The notes under the pieces were generated by a model that worked only from the letters and a program-made list of their open reading frames with translations, did not search any database and was not told the origin of the DNA. 64,000 nt of DNA, taken from G963677325 sp963810555 (GTDB lineage Bacteria; Bacteroidota; Bacteroidia; Bacteroidales; Prolixibacteraceae). The translations under genes were made by a program, and so were the position numbers. The DNA is taken from the NCBI GenBank assembly GCA_963810555.1, contig CAWENX010000021.1, positions 62,001-126,000 of the forward strand, read 5' to 3'. This document shows positions 20,773 through 33,300 of this stretch, piece by piece; within the stretch, counting starts at the first letter, position 1; the number at the start of each line of letters is the position of its first letter.

Positions 20773-22440
20773 TTATTTATAAGCCTGAACATGAACAGTC
20801 TTTATTGCCCTCCCCGAGGGATCAGCATTGTTGCGGAATGAGGCATCCCATGCCAGGGCTTCAGCAGTACTGCAGGCTATTGAAGGAACGGATGGAACAC
20901 ACATCGCTGCAGCATCTGAAGGAAAATGTTCTGAAAAGATCGTACGGTAATAATACTCCTCTTTACTCATTGGTGTATTGATCGGGAAGCGGTATTTTGC
21001 ATGGGTCATCTGTTCATCGGTAATTTTCTCTGCAGTCATCGCCTTTAATGTGTCGATCCAGTTATAACCAACACCATCCGAGAACTGTTCTTTCTGCCGC
21101 CATACTATACTTTCTGGCAGATAATCTTCAAATGCTTTTCGCAATATCCATTTCTCCATTTTTCCATTGCCGGCCATCTTATCCACAGGATTCAGACGCA
21201 TTGCAACATCCATGAACTCTTTATCCAGGAACGGAACGCGCCCTTCAACTCCCCACGCAGCAAGCGATTTATTGGCACGCAGACAATCATAAAGATGCAG
21301 TTTGCCTAATTTACGTACCGTTTCTTCATGAAAAGCCTTCGCATCCGGTGCTTTATGGAAATAGAGATACCCGCCGAAAATTTCATCTGCCCCTTCGCCT
21401 GAAAGTACCATTTTTACGCCCATCGATTTGATATATCGGGCCAGCAGGTACATTGGCGTTGAAGCACGGACAGTAGTAACATCGTAAGTCTCAAGGTGAT
21501 AAATGACATCTCTTACAGCATCAAGCCCTTCCTGAACAGTGAAATTCACTTCATGATGGACTGTCCCAATATGATCTGCAACCTTTTTTGCTGCAGCCAA
21601 ATCAGGTGAGCCGATCAGTCCCACTGCAAATGAATGCAACTGGGGCCACCACGCCTCCTGTATATTATCAGTTTCGACCCTCTTACGGGAATATTTTTTA
21701 GCAATTGCCGAAACAACGGATGAATCCAGTCCTCCAGAAAGCAATACTCCATAAGGAACATCCGACATTAACTGACGATGGACTGCATCCTCAAGAGCCT
21801 GCCGCAATTCGCCAATATCCGAGACATTATCTTTGACTACTTCATAATCCGCCCAGTCGCGTGTATACCATTTCTTCATGGTGCCCTCTTTACTGTAGAT
21901 ATAATGACCAGGCAGGAACTCCTCAATTTTTTTACAGACACCCTCAAGGGCCTTCAGTTCAGAAGCGATATAATAATTCCCGTATTGGTCCCAACCCATG
22001 TATAATGGTATTATACCCATGTGATCCCGTGCCGCAAGGTAGCAGTCATTCTCTTCGTCATACAAAACAAAAGCAAAAATACCATTCAGGTCTTCGAGGA
22101 AATTTATTCCCTTTTCACGATAAAGAGCAAGAATAATTTCACAATCCGACTGGGTCTGGAATTCATATTTTCCTTCCAGCGGTTTGCGAAGTTCTCGATG
22201 ATTATATATTTCGCCATTCACTCCCAGGACAAGTTTTTTATCTTTGCTGTACAAGGGTTGACCACCTGACCAGGGATCAACGATTGCAAGCCTTTCATGG
22301 GCAATAATTGCTCTTTGCCCACAGTAAATACCCGACCAGTCAGGACCACGGTGACGTATTTTTCTTGACATTCCAAGAACCCGTTGTCTTAAACCTTCTG
22401 AACTGATTTTTAAATCAAATACTCCTATTATACCGCACAT
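20773..22440 (-). CDS. asnB: Asparagine synthase B (glutamine-hydrolysing)
   Basis: Makes asparagine from aspartate, glutamine and ATP. 555 residues. Cys2 of MCGIIGVFDL is the glutaminase nucleophile and fixes the start. RHRGPDWSG, NGEIYNH and SDCEII belong to the N-terminal amidotransferase domain; LSGGLDSSVV is the ATP pyrophosphatase loop and LSGEGADEIFGGY the second synthetase motif. Length and ending are those of the AsnB type found in Bacteroides. Single gene, convergent with DUF2179. Confidence 0.96.
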   Translation of the reverse strand: MCGIIGVFDLKISSEGLRQRVLGMSRKIRHRGPDWSGIYCGQRAIIAHERLAIVDPWSGGQPLYSKDKKLVLGVNGEIYNHRELRKPLEGKYEFQTQSDCEIILALYREKGINFLEDLNGIFAFVLYDEENDCYLAARDHMGIIPLYMGWDQYGNYYIASELKALEGVCKKIEEFLPGHYIYSKEGTMKKWYTRDWADYEVVKDNVSDIGELRQALEDAVHRQLMSDVPYGVLLSGGLDSSVVSAIAKKYSRKRVETDNIQEAWWPQLHSFAVGLIGSPDLAAAKKVADHIGTVHHEVNFTVQEGLDAVRDVIYHLETYDVTTVRASTPMYLLARYIKSMGVKMVLSGEGADEIFGGYLYFHKAPDAKAFHEETVRKLGKLHLYDCLRANKSLAAWGVEGRVPFLDKEFMDVAMRLNPVDKMAGNGKMEKWILRKAFEDYLPESIVWRQKEQFSDGVGYNWIDTLKAMTAEKITDEQMTHAKYRFPINTPMSKEEYYYRTIFSEHFPSDAAAMCVPSVPSIACSTAEALAWDASFRNNADPSGRAIKTVHVQAYK

Positions 22441-22718
22441 ATGATTTCTCTTTAAACTTTCTGAAATAAAATTCCGTATCCGTTATATAACAAAATGACC
22501 AAAAATATGACCTGCAAATATACAATATTCTTGTTGTTTTCCAAAAATACCTACAAAAAGATATTAAATCATGTTAATTATTAGATAATGTGTAAACCTG
22601 TTTCTTCATTTCCCGGCTGATCTGTCAATTCTTACTTCGATCAAAAAGGAGGACAAATATACATTTATGAACTCTTCAAAGAAATACATTCGCTAATATC
22701 ACCAAAAAACCTACAAAT

Positions 22719-22753
22719 TAAACATGACAGATCTCCAAAATCTGTCAGGTTTA
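22719..22753. repeat. Inverted repeat with 14-base arms
   Basis: TAAACATGACAGAT (22719-22732) and ATCTGTCAGGTTTA (22740-22753) pair with one mismatch around a 7-base loop. Palindromes of this ATCTGTCAGGTTT kind recur between genes in Bacteroidota genomes. No coding content. Confidence 0.7.
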
Positions 22754-22803
22754 ATGAGAAGACATTTAAATAACGTATTTAACAATATCATCAAAATTCC
22801 AGC

Positions 22804-22847
22804 TCCGTGTTAGCTCTATATTAAGTCCGTATTAAGTCCGTATTGAC
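22804..22847. repeat. Degenerate 11-bp tandem repeat
   Basis: Four consecutive 11-mers: TCCGTGTTAGC, TCTATATTAAG, TCCGTATTAAG, TCCGTATTGAC. Same period as the repeats at 15306, 41573 and 55657. Confidence 0.65.
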
Positions 22848-23792
22848 CTTAAGGGCTATTACAATCATAATATAGAAAATTGTAAGTGATTTTTTGAGTG
22901 TATCCTGACATCTGAATCATGATTTACAGGATTGAAATTTAAAGCTAAGATATAATCGTAAAAAGTGTCTTTTGTGACACCATCAAATGATTCACTAATA
23001 AACCACAGATGAAATATGTTTGAAGTCGGATTATTAATTAGATCTGTTTCTGAATAATGATTAATTGAATACTATGTTGACAAATTTGTAAAGACATTGA
23101 CTGTACTCCTGAATAGTTTGCCATGACATGCGGTTAATATCTGTTTTTTTACCGATGTCATATTCTATTGTAATATTCTGCATCAAGAATTTACTATCCC
23201 TTTACAAATCAGTGCACTTCATGAAACCTGCACCTCAGTTTCAGCATTCATTGTAATGATATTTTTTTACATCGGGTAAAATTATTTTTATTTCTCGCAT
23301 TTGTAAATAAGTATTCCGATGATCAGGACGAATACATTAAACTATTTTATTTAAAGTCCAAATTGATATAAATATCAGAATTACAATCAGATGAGATTTC
23401 AATATTTTTATTTGTTTAAGTTAATTAACGCTTATTAACAAATTTGGCATGGTTTATGTGCTTTAATGTGTCAAGAATAATAAATTCAAACAAATAGTGG
23501 ACGCAATTCAAAGAAACGATTTTGGAAATGATTCAAAAATACCTGAAAAAGGGGATTACAATGAATCGCATAAGAATCGTAAATTGTTTAGGTAAATTAT
23601 TAGAAATCAACAATTATAGTAACTAACATAAGATAAAAGGCAATAATTTTTAAATCATAGGTTTAAAGCATACAGAAAGGATTAAAAAAAATATTTAATC
23701 CTTATGTTACTAATAAAAATATTTATTGGATAATATTTTATTGCTTTAAAACAAAGAAGATTAAGGACTTAAGATATAAAATACCTGAAATT

Positions 23793-24344
23793 ATGGAAAA
23801 ACTTACATTAAACTTCGGCCATAAGCAAACCATTTTAAGAGATCAGCTAATAAGCCTTATCCTTAAAAGCTGGATACTTGTTCTTCTTGTTGGCGCAACA
23901 AATTTTCGCTCCTTCGGACAAGCGCCGGTGGAGTACAATTCTATGTTGACTCAAATGACAGAATCCGGTGATTCAGCTCTTGTTCAGGAAGCAGCCTATA
24001 TTAAAAGCCTGGTCACAGATAAACAACCTACAGTTTATATAAACGATGTTGTCAAGGCTAGCGGCAGTTCGGCTCCCCTAAGGGCTGATGTAAAAGCCGG
24101 TTCAGTTTCAAAATTATCCATTGAGAATACACTTTTTCAACAGGTGGAATTAATAACTCTTCGAATCGATTCTCCTGAGGATCTGTCGACAGTCCTTGAT
24201 CTTTCTCTGATCCAGGGCTTTACTAATCTTAAATATATCCGGATACTTTGTTCTTTCGAATGTTCCGCTGAACAACTGAGTACAATCGTAACAGGAAATT
24301 CTTCGGGAATAAAAGTATTTTACTCAGTATCTATACCTTCTTAA
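23793..24344 (+). CDS. Exported 183-residue protein heading the adhesin operon
   Basis: I do not recognise the family. An extended N-terminus is followed by a hydrophobic segment (LISLILKSWILVLLVGATNF, residues about 20-40) and a likely cleavage near FGQAPVEY, so the mature part (about 140 residues) should be periplasmic or exported. It is predicted as mixed alpha/beta, with a tail (SPEDLSTVLDLSLIQGFTNL) that recalls a leucine-rich or STAS-like packing; this is only an impression. It lies 9 bases upstream of the giant adhesin gene, so it is surely co-transcribed; a chaperone, anchoring or accessory role in adhesin export is an inference from position. Confidence 0.75.
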   Translation: MEKLTLNFGHKQTILRDQLISLILKSWILVLLVGATNFRSFGQAPVEYNSMLTQMTESGDSALVQEAAYIKSLVTDKQPTVYINDVVKASGSSAPLRADVKAGSVSKLSIENTLFQQVELITLRIDSPEDLSTVLDLSLIQGFTNLKYIRILCSFECSAEQLSTIVTGNSSGIKVFYSVSIPS

Positions 24345-24353
24345 TTTTCCAAG

Positions 24354-27300
24354 ATGAAAAATATTTATTCTAAATCAGCAATAGGAAAAACAACCAGGAA
24401 TTTACTCCTGGTATTTGTTTTAATATCGGGGTATTCAAATATTTCGCAAGCCCAGGTTATAAAGCCTTTTACTCAGCGAACATCTGTTTATTCTCCCGAG
24501 AAAAAAATCTACAATATTAAAGGGGATTTTACCATGATTGGTAACACCAACCTTACTCTTGATCCCGCAATTTCGAACCGGAATTCACAGAACGGGAATA
24601 ATGATATGGTCTATGTGGATGTTGATAATGATAACAACACATTCAATTCATCATCAGCAAACCTGGCATTATCAATGGAGAACGGTGCCAATCCTTCATG
24701 TTCCAATATCATTTATGCAGGTTTATACTGGACCGGAAGAACTGATGATGGAACAAGCCCTAATACATTCACGGTGACAAAAACGGTTCCGGGAACAGTA
24801 CCTCAGACACTGAACAGTAATCAGACTCTTTCTGATGGAAATTCCATTACTTATACAACTTATTCATTGGACATTAGTCGTTCAGGCAGCACTAATAATC
24901 GAACAATTACCTATACATTTAGCCCAAGCAATGGCGTGGGTAATACTTTGGCATTTATTTATGCAAGTAATCAAACTCTTAGAGTTTCTGTAAATGGAGG
25001 GACATCAACGAGTGTCTCAACCAGTTCAATTAATGCAAATGACGCATATCTTGCGACTCCCTACATTATTTATTCTGAGAGTGGAGGAATCATCCTTACA
25101 GTAAATCATTTCCATAGAAACGGATCGGATTCTCGATCTTCAGATGCAAGAGCCTATATTAATGTATCAGGTACATATTATGCACCGGTCAGCCTTACAA
25201 AGAATTACAACAAGCAGGTTGTATCATTAAAAGGTCCCGGTGCGTCTTCATATTCGACAATTACTGCAAATCCCAATGATATTTATTATCCGACCAATTC
25301 CAACGGATATATGTATTCTGCTTATGCTGAAGTCACTGACTATGTCAGGCTTCATGGAGTCGGAGAATATACCATTGCCGATATCGCCTTAAAAGAGGGC
25401 GACGGAGGCGGAACCGGTTTTTATGGCGGATGGAGTATGATAGTCGTTTATGAAAACTCCAAAATGAAATGGCGTGATGTTACAATTTTTGATGGACATG
25501 CTTATGTACAGGGAAGTACAACGGTTAATTATGAACTGCCCGTTTCAGGATTTCATACCGCACAGAATGGAGATGTCAATATGAAATTAGGATTAGTGGC
25601 AGGTGAAGGTGATTTGGATATCTCAGGCGACTATTTTAAAGTACAGCGACTTCAGTCATCAGACTGGATAACATTAAACGATCCGGGTTATAATACAGCC
25701 GGTAATTTCTTTAATTCCACCATTAACATTGGCGGTAGTTCCCGAAATCCCTCGATTACAAATAATACGGGTATAGATATTCATATGTTTAATATTCCGA
25801 ACTCGGGCAATTCCATAATTGCAAATAATCAGACGCAGACAAAATTTCAATATGGAAGTACCCAGGATACTTATATCATCTTTTGTATTGCAATGGCAGT
25901 AGATGCCTACATTCCGGACGTACAGGCTCTTAATGAAGTGGTGTCACCAACGACTTCAACCGTCACACCCGGTCAAAGCATTACATATAAAGTTAAAATT
26001 TATAATAAAGGAACAGAAGCTGTAAATAATGCGAAAGTGGTAATTCCGATGCCTTATACTGCCACTGATTTGGCCTCTGTTACAAATGTGGTTTATTTTT
26101 CACCCGCCGTTAATCATATCACGTTCAATTCTTCAGGAACAGGATCACTGGAATGGGAAATTGGGAATTTACCATTACCTGCTGATCCGAATACTGTTTT
26201 GGCTGAATTAACTTATACACTTAAAGTCACAAAAGATTGTTACATATTGAACAACAGTAACTGTGCACCATCAGTAACTATTGACGGAATTGTCAGTGGT
26301 GTTGGTGCCACTTCTGGTTCAGCCTTAACGAATGGTAACTTTATTCAGGGCTTCCAAAATTCAGGCGATTGTGTTGGAGAGCCGATTACAACTCCACTAT
26401 CATTATTTATAGACCGTGATTCCTATGTAGCGGCAAACTGTTCCGAAACTCCTGTAAATAAGGATTTATCATTTTGTAATATGGCCGGTAACACAATCCC
26501 TATTACATCTGTATCAGGAAGTTTTCCTGCAGGATCACGTTTCTGGGATACATCTCAAACCACAGAATTCACAATAAGTAATCCCTTCCCGGCGACTGTC
26601 GGAACAACATCTTATATTGCAATTCCTCCGGGAACCTCTGCTTGTGCATATAATTTTACCATTACTGTAACCAGTGTAACTTCAGTTCCGGCGACATCAT
26701 CAGTTTCTTACTGTGTCGGAGAAACATCTGTACCACTGACAGCAACCCCAAGCGATCCTTCTTATACATTATATTATTATACTTCTCCGACCGGAGGAAC
26801 ACCGACCAACAGCATTACACCATCAACAGTAACTGAAGGAACCACTACTTATTACGTTGCTGAAGGAGCTTCAGGTCAATGTATAAGTCCAAATAGGGCT
26901 TCGATAGTGGTAAATGTATATCCGTTTCCAACAGCAGGAATTGAAACCCCTGCCACGACAGAGCTGACCTGCAGCACGACAAGCATCACCCTTACAGCCA
27001 CAGGCGGGGGCAGCTACTCATGGTCAGACGGAACAAACGAAGTAGGCACCTCGGCAGCACTTGAAGTAAGCGCACCGGGCACCTATACCGTAACAGTGAC
27101 CTCAGCCAACGGATGTACCGACAGCAAGAGCATCACCATTACACAGGATATCACAGCCCCTGTTGCAGGAATTGAAACCCCTGCCACGACAGAGCTGACC
27201 TGCAGCACGACAAGCATCACCCTTACAGCCACAGGCGGGGGCAGCTACTCATGGTCAGACGGAACAAACGAAGTAGGCACCTCGGCAGCACTTGAAGTAA

Positions 27301-30300
27301 GCGCACCGGGCACCTATACCGTAACAGTGACCTCAGCCAACGGATGTACCGACAGCAAGAGCATCACCATTACACAGGATATCACAGCCCCTGTTGCAGG
27401 AATTGAAACCCCTGCCACGACAGAGCTGACCTGCAGCACGACAAGCATCACCCTTACAGCCACAGGCGGGGGCAGCTACTCATGGTCAGACGGAACAAAC
27501 GAAGTAGGCACCTCTGCAGCACTTGAAGTAAGTGCACCGGGCACCTATACCGTAACAGTGACCTCAGCCAACGGATGTACCGACAGCAAGAGCATCGCCA
27601 TTACACAGGATATCACAGCCCCTGTTGCAGGAATTGAAACCCCTGCCACGACAGAGCTGACCTGCAGTACGACAAGCATCACCCTTACAGCCACAGGCGG
27701 GGGCAGCTACTCATGGTCAGACGGAACAAACGAAGTAGGCACCTCGGCAGCACTTGAAGTAAGCGCACCGGGCACCTATAGCGTAACAGTGACCTCAGCC
27801 AACGGATGTACCGACAGCAAGAGCATCGCCATTACACAGGATATCACAGCGCCTGTTGCAGGAATTGAAACCCCTGCCACGACAGAGCTGACCTGCAGCA
27901 CGACAAGCATCACCCTTACAGCCACAGGCGGGGGCAGCTACTCATGGTCAGACGGAACAAACGAAGTAGGCACCTCGGCAGCACTTGAAGTAAGCGCACC
28001 GGGCACCTATACCGTAACAGTGACCTCAGCCAACGGATGTACCGACAGCAAGAGCATCGCCATTACACAGGATATCACAGCCCCTGTTGCAGGAATTGAA
28101 ACCCCTGCCACGACAGAGCTGACCTGCAGCACGACAAGCATCACCCTTACAGCCACAGGCGGGGGCAGCTACTCATGGTCAGACGGAACAAACGAAGTAG
28201 GCACCTCGGCAGCACTTGAAGTAAGCGCACCGGGCACCTATAGCGTAACAGTGACCTCAGCCAACGGATGTACCGACAGCAAGAGCATCACCATTACACA
28301 GGATATCACAGCGCCTGTTGCAGGAATTGAAACCCCTGCCACGACAGAGCTGACCTGCAGCACGACAAGCATCACCCTTACAGCCACAGGCGGGGGCAGC
28401 TACTCATGGTCAGACGGAACAAACGAAGTAGGCACCTCGGCAGCACTTGAAGTAAGCGCACCGGGCACCTATAGCGTAACAGTGACCTCAGCCAACGGAT
28501 GTACCGACAGTAAGAGCATCACCATTACACAGGATATCACAGCCCCTGTTGCAGGAATTGAAACCCCTGCCACGACAGAGCTGACCTGCAGCACGACAAG
28601 CATCACCCTTACAGCCACAGGCGGGGGCAGCTACTCATGGTCAGACGGAACAAACGAAGTAGGCACCTCGGCAGCACTTGAAGTAAGCGCACCGGGCACC
28701 TATAGCGTAACAGTGACCTCAGCCAACGGATGTACCGACAGTGAGAGCATCGCCATTACACAGGATATCACAGCGCCTGTTGCAGGAATTGAAACCCCTG
28801 CCACGACAGAGCTGACCTGCAGCACGACAAGCATCACCCTTACAGCCACAGGCGGGGGCAGCTACTCATGGTCAGACGGAACAAACGAAGTAGGCACCTC
28901 GGCAGCACTTGAAGTAAGCGCACCGGGCACCTATAGCGTAACAGTGACCTCAGCCAACGGATGTACCGACAGCAAGAGCATCGCCATTACACAGGATATC
29001 ACAGCCCCTGTTGCAGGAATTGAAACCCCTGCCACGACAGAGCTGACCTGCAGCACGACAAGCATCACCCTTACAGCCACAGGCGGGGGCAGCTACTCAT
29101 GGTCAGACGGAACAAACGAAGTAGGCACCTCGGCAGCACTTGAAGTAAGCGCACCGGGCACCTATAGCGTAACAGTGACCTCAGCCAACGGATGTACCGA
29201 CAGTGAGAGCATCGCCATTACACAGGATATCACAGCGCCTGTTGCAGGAATTGAAACCCCTGCCACGACAGAGCTGACCTGCAGCACGACAAGCATCACC
29301 CTTACAGCCACAGGCGGGGGCAGCTACTCATGGTCAGACGGAACAAACGAAGTAGGCACCTCGGCAGCACTTGAAGTAAGCGCACCGGGCACCTATAGCG
29401 TAACAGTGACCTCAGCCAACGGATGTACCGACAGTGAGAGCATCACCATCACACAGGATATCACAGCCCCTGTTGCAGGAATTGAAACCCCTGCCACGAC
29501 AGAGCTGACCTGCAGCACGACAAGCATCACCCTTACAGCCACAGGCGGGGGCAGCTACTCATGGTCAGACGGAACAAACGAAGTAGGCACCTCGGCAGCA
29601 CTTGAAGTAAGCGCACCGGGCACCTATAGCGTAACAGTGACCTCAGCCAACGGATGTACCGACAGCAAGAGCATCACCATTACACAGGATATCACAGCGC
29701 CTGTTGCAGGAATTGAAACCCCTGCCACGACAGAGCTGACCTGCAGCACGACAAGCATCACCCTTACAGCCACAGGCGGGGGCAGCTACTCATGGTCAGA
29801 CGGAACAAACGAAGTAGGCACCTCGGCAGCACTTGAAGTAAGCGCACCGGGCACCTATAGCGTAACAGTGACCTCAGCCAACGGATGTACCGACAGCAAG
29901 AGCATCGCCATTACACAGGATATCACAGCCCCTGTAGTATCTTTGCCTGCCGCTCCGATTCAGATTATTGATACTACTCCGATTCAACTTGGTGGATTAC
30001 CGGCAGGTGGTGTTTATAGTGGTACCGATGTTACTTCTGATGGATTATTCACTCCTTCAACTCTCGGAGATCATCTGATTACATACACGTTTACTAATAC
30101 AAATGGATGTTCTTCCAGTGCTTCAATAACCGTAACAGTTATAAAACATCCTAAGTTACAGGTTACCATAAATGGAGTAACTGTAACTGATAATGGAGAT
30201 GGAGTTGATGATACTGCCGCATTTTCCGTTTGCAATTCAACCAACAATAACATATTTGTTACACAGATTGAAGATATTAATAATGTATCACCTGCAGGAC

Positions 30301-33300
30301 CAGTCATGGTATTTCAGCAATTCACTCGTACAAATGTTAATTTTGATCCAACTGATGGATATAATTGGATCGGTGATTATGATAAGCCGACAGATCTGAA
30401 TGTATCTCTGATTGATCCTACACAGCAAGGAACGCTTGAAATGAAAGGTCATATCTTCTATGACACTAATAAAAACGGTATTCTGGATTCTGATGAATAT
30501 GTCGGCGACTGGATAAGTTATACTGTAACTGTAAATCCTTTGCCAATAGCACCTGTATCGGTTACAGTTGACAGGAACAATTTATGTCCTGATGGTGAAG
30601 GACAGATTACATTGACAGCTTCCGGTGGATTAGGTACAACGTTAAATTGGTTTGCAAATAGTTGTAGCGGAAATTCTATTGGTTCCGGTATATCATTGAC
30701 GATACCTTCTCCGACCGTTACAACTACATATTATGCCAATTGGACCAATGTTTGCGGAACTTCTGAATGTGCCTCATTAGTAGTTATCGTATCGGATAAT
30801 GTACCTCCGACAATCACCTGTCCGGAAGACATACAGGTCACAACCAATAGCGGATGCACCGCCACGGATGTAAACCTTGGCACCCCTGTAACGGCAGACA
30901 ACTGCGGAGTTAAATCGGTGACCAACGATGCACCTTCAGCCTTCCCGCTTGGAGAGACCATAGTCACATGGACAGTAACAGACAACAGCGATAACACATC
31001 GACCTGTACGCAGAAGGTAACTGTAACGGATAATGTACCTCCGACAATCACCTGTCCGGAAGACATACAGGTCACAACCAACAGCGGATGCACCGCCACG
31101 GATGTAAACCTTGGCACCCCTGTAACGGCAGACAACTGCGGAGTTAAATCGGTGACCAACGATGCACCTTCAGCCTTCCCGCTTGGAGAGACCATAGTCA
31201 CATGGACAGTGACAGACAACAGCGATAACACATCGACCTGTACGCAGAAGGTAACTGTAACGGATAATGTACCTCCGACAATCACCTGTCCTGAAGACAT
31301 ACAGGTCACAACCAACAGCGGATGCACCGCCACGGATGTAAACCTTGGCACCCCTGTAACGGCAGACAACTGCGGAGTTAAATCAGTGACCAACGATGCA
31401 CCTTCAGCCTTCCCGCTTGGAGAGACCGTAGTCACATGGACAGTAACAGACAACAGCGATAACACATCGACCTGTACGCAGAAGGTAACTGTAACGGATA
31501 ATGTACCTCCGACAATCACCTGTCCTGAAGACATACAGGTCACAACCAACAGCGGATGCACCGCCACGGATGTAAACCTTGGCACCCCTGTAACGGCAGA
31601 CAACTGCGGAGTTAAATCGGTGACCAACGATGCACCTTCAGCCTTCCCGCTTGGAGAGACCATAGTCACATGGACAGTAACAGACAACAGCGATAACACA
31701 TCGACCTGTACGCAGAAGGTAACTGTAACGGATAATGTACCTCCGACAATCACCTGTCCGGAAGACATACAGGTCACAACCAACAGCGGATGCACCGCCA
31801 CGGATGTAAACCTTGGCACCCCTGTAACGGCAGACAACTGCGGAGTTAAATCGGTGACCAACGATGCACCTTCAGCCTTCCCGCTTGGAGAGACCATAGT
31901 CACATGGACAGTAACAGACAACAGCGATAACACATCGACCTGTACGCAGAAGGTAACTGTAACGGATAATGTACCTCCGACAATCACCTGTCCGGAAGAC
32001 ATACAGGTCACAACCAACAGCGGATGCACCGCCACGGATGTAAACCTTGGCACCCCTGTAACGGCAGACAACTGCGGAGTTAAATCGGTGACCAACGATG
32101 CACCTTCAGCCTTCCCGCTTGGAGAGACCATAGTCACATGGACAGTGACGGACAACAGCGATAACACATCGACCTGTACGCAGAAGGTAACTGTAACGGA
32201 TAATGTACCTCCGACAATCACCTGTCCTGAAGACGTACAGGTCACAACCAACAGCGGATGTACCGCCACGGATGTAAACCTTGGCACCCCTGTAACAGCA
32301 GACAACTGCGGAGTTAAATCAGTGACCAACGATGCACCTTCAGCCTTCCCGCTTGGAGAGACCGTAGTCACATGGACAGTGACGGACAACAGCGAAAACA
32401 CATCGACCTGTACGCAGAAGGTAACTGTAACGGATAATGTACCTCCGACAATCACCTGTCCTGAAGACATACAGGTCACAACCAACAGCGGATGCACCGC
32501 CACGGATATAAACCTTGGCACCCCTGTCACAGCAGACAACTGCGGAGTTAAATCAGTGACCAACGATGCACCTTCAGCCTTCCCGCTGGGAGAGACCGTA
32601 GTAACCTGGACAGTAACAGACAACAGCGATAATACATCGACCTGTACGCAGAAGGTAACTGTAACGGATAATGTACCTCCGACAATCACCTGTCCGGAAG
32701 ACATACAGGTCACAACCAACAGCGGATGCACCGCCACGGATGTAAACCTTGGCACCCCTGTAACGGCAGACAACTGCGGAGTTAAATCAGTGACCAACGA
32801 TGCACCTTCAGCCTTCCCGCTTGGAGAGACCATAGTCACATGGACAGTGACGGACAACAGCGATAACACATCGACCTGTACGCAGAAGGTAACTGTAACG
32901 GATAATGTACCTCCGACAATCACCTGTCCTGAAGACATACAGGTCACAACCAACAGCGGATGCACCGCCACGGATGTAAACCTTGGCACCCCTGTAACAG
33001 CAGACAACTGCGGAGTTAAATCAGTGACCAACGATGCACCTTCAGCCTTCCCGCTTGGAGAGACCGTAGTCACATGGACAGTGACGGACAACAGCGATAA
33101 CACATCGACCTGTACGCAGAAGGTAACTGTAACGGATAATGTACCTCCGACAATCACCTGTCCTGAAGACATACAGGTCACAACCAACAGCGGATGCACC
33201 GCCACGGATGTAAACCTTGGTACCCCTGTAACAGCAGACAACTGCGGAGTTAAATCAGTGACCAACGATGCACCTTCAGCCTTCCCGCTGGGAGAGACCG

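Larger units (their letters stand above)
22441..23792. other. Long intergenic region upstream of the adhesin module
   Basis: 1352 AT-rich bases with no believable open frame on either strand. It holds an inverted repeat at 22719-22753, an 11-bp tandem repeat at 22804-22847 and long A/T tracts close to 23793. The regulatory sequences for asnB (minus) and for the adhesin operon (plus) must lie here, but I could not identify a convincing TAnnTTTG box for either. Confidence 0.6.
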
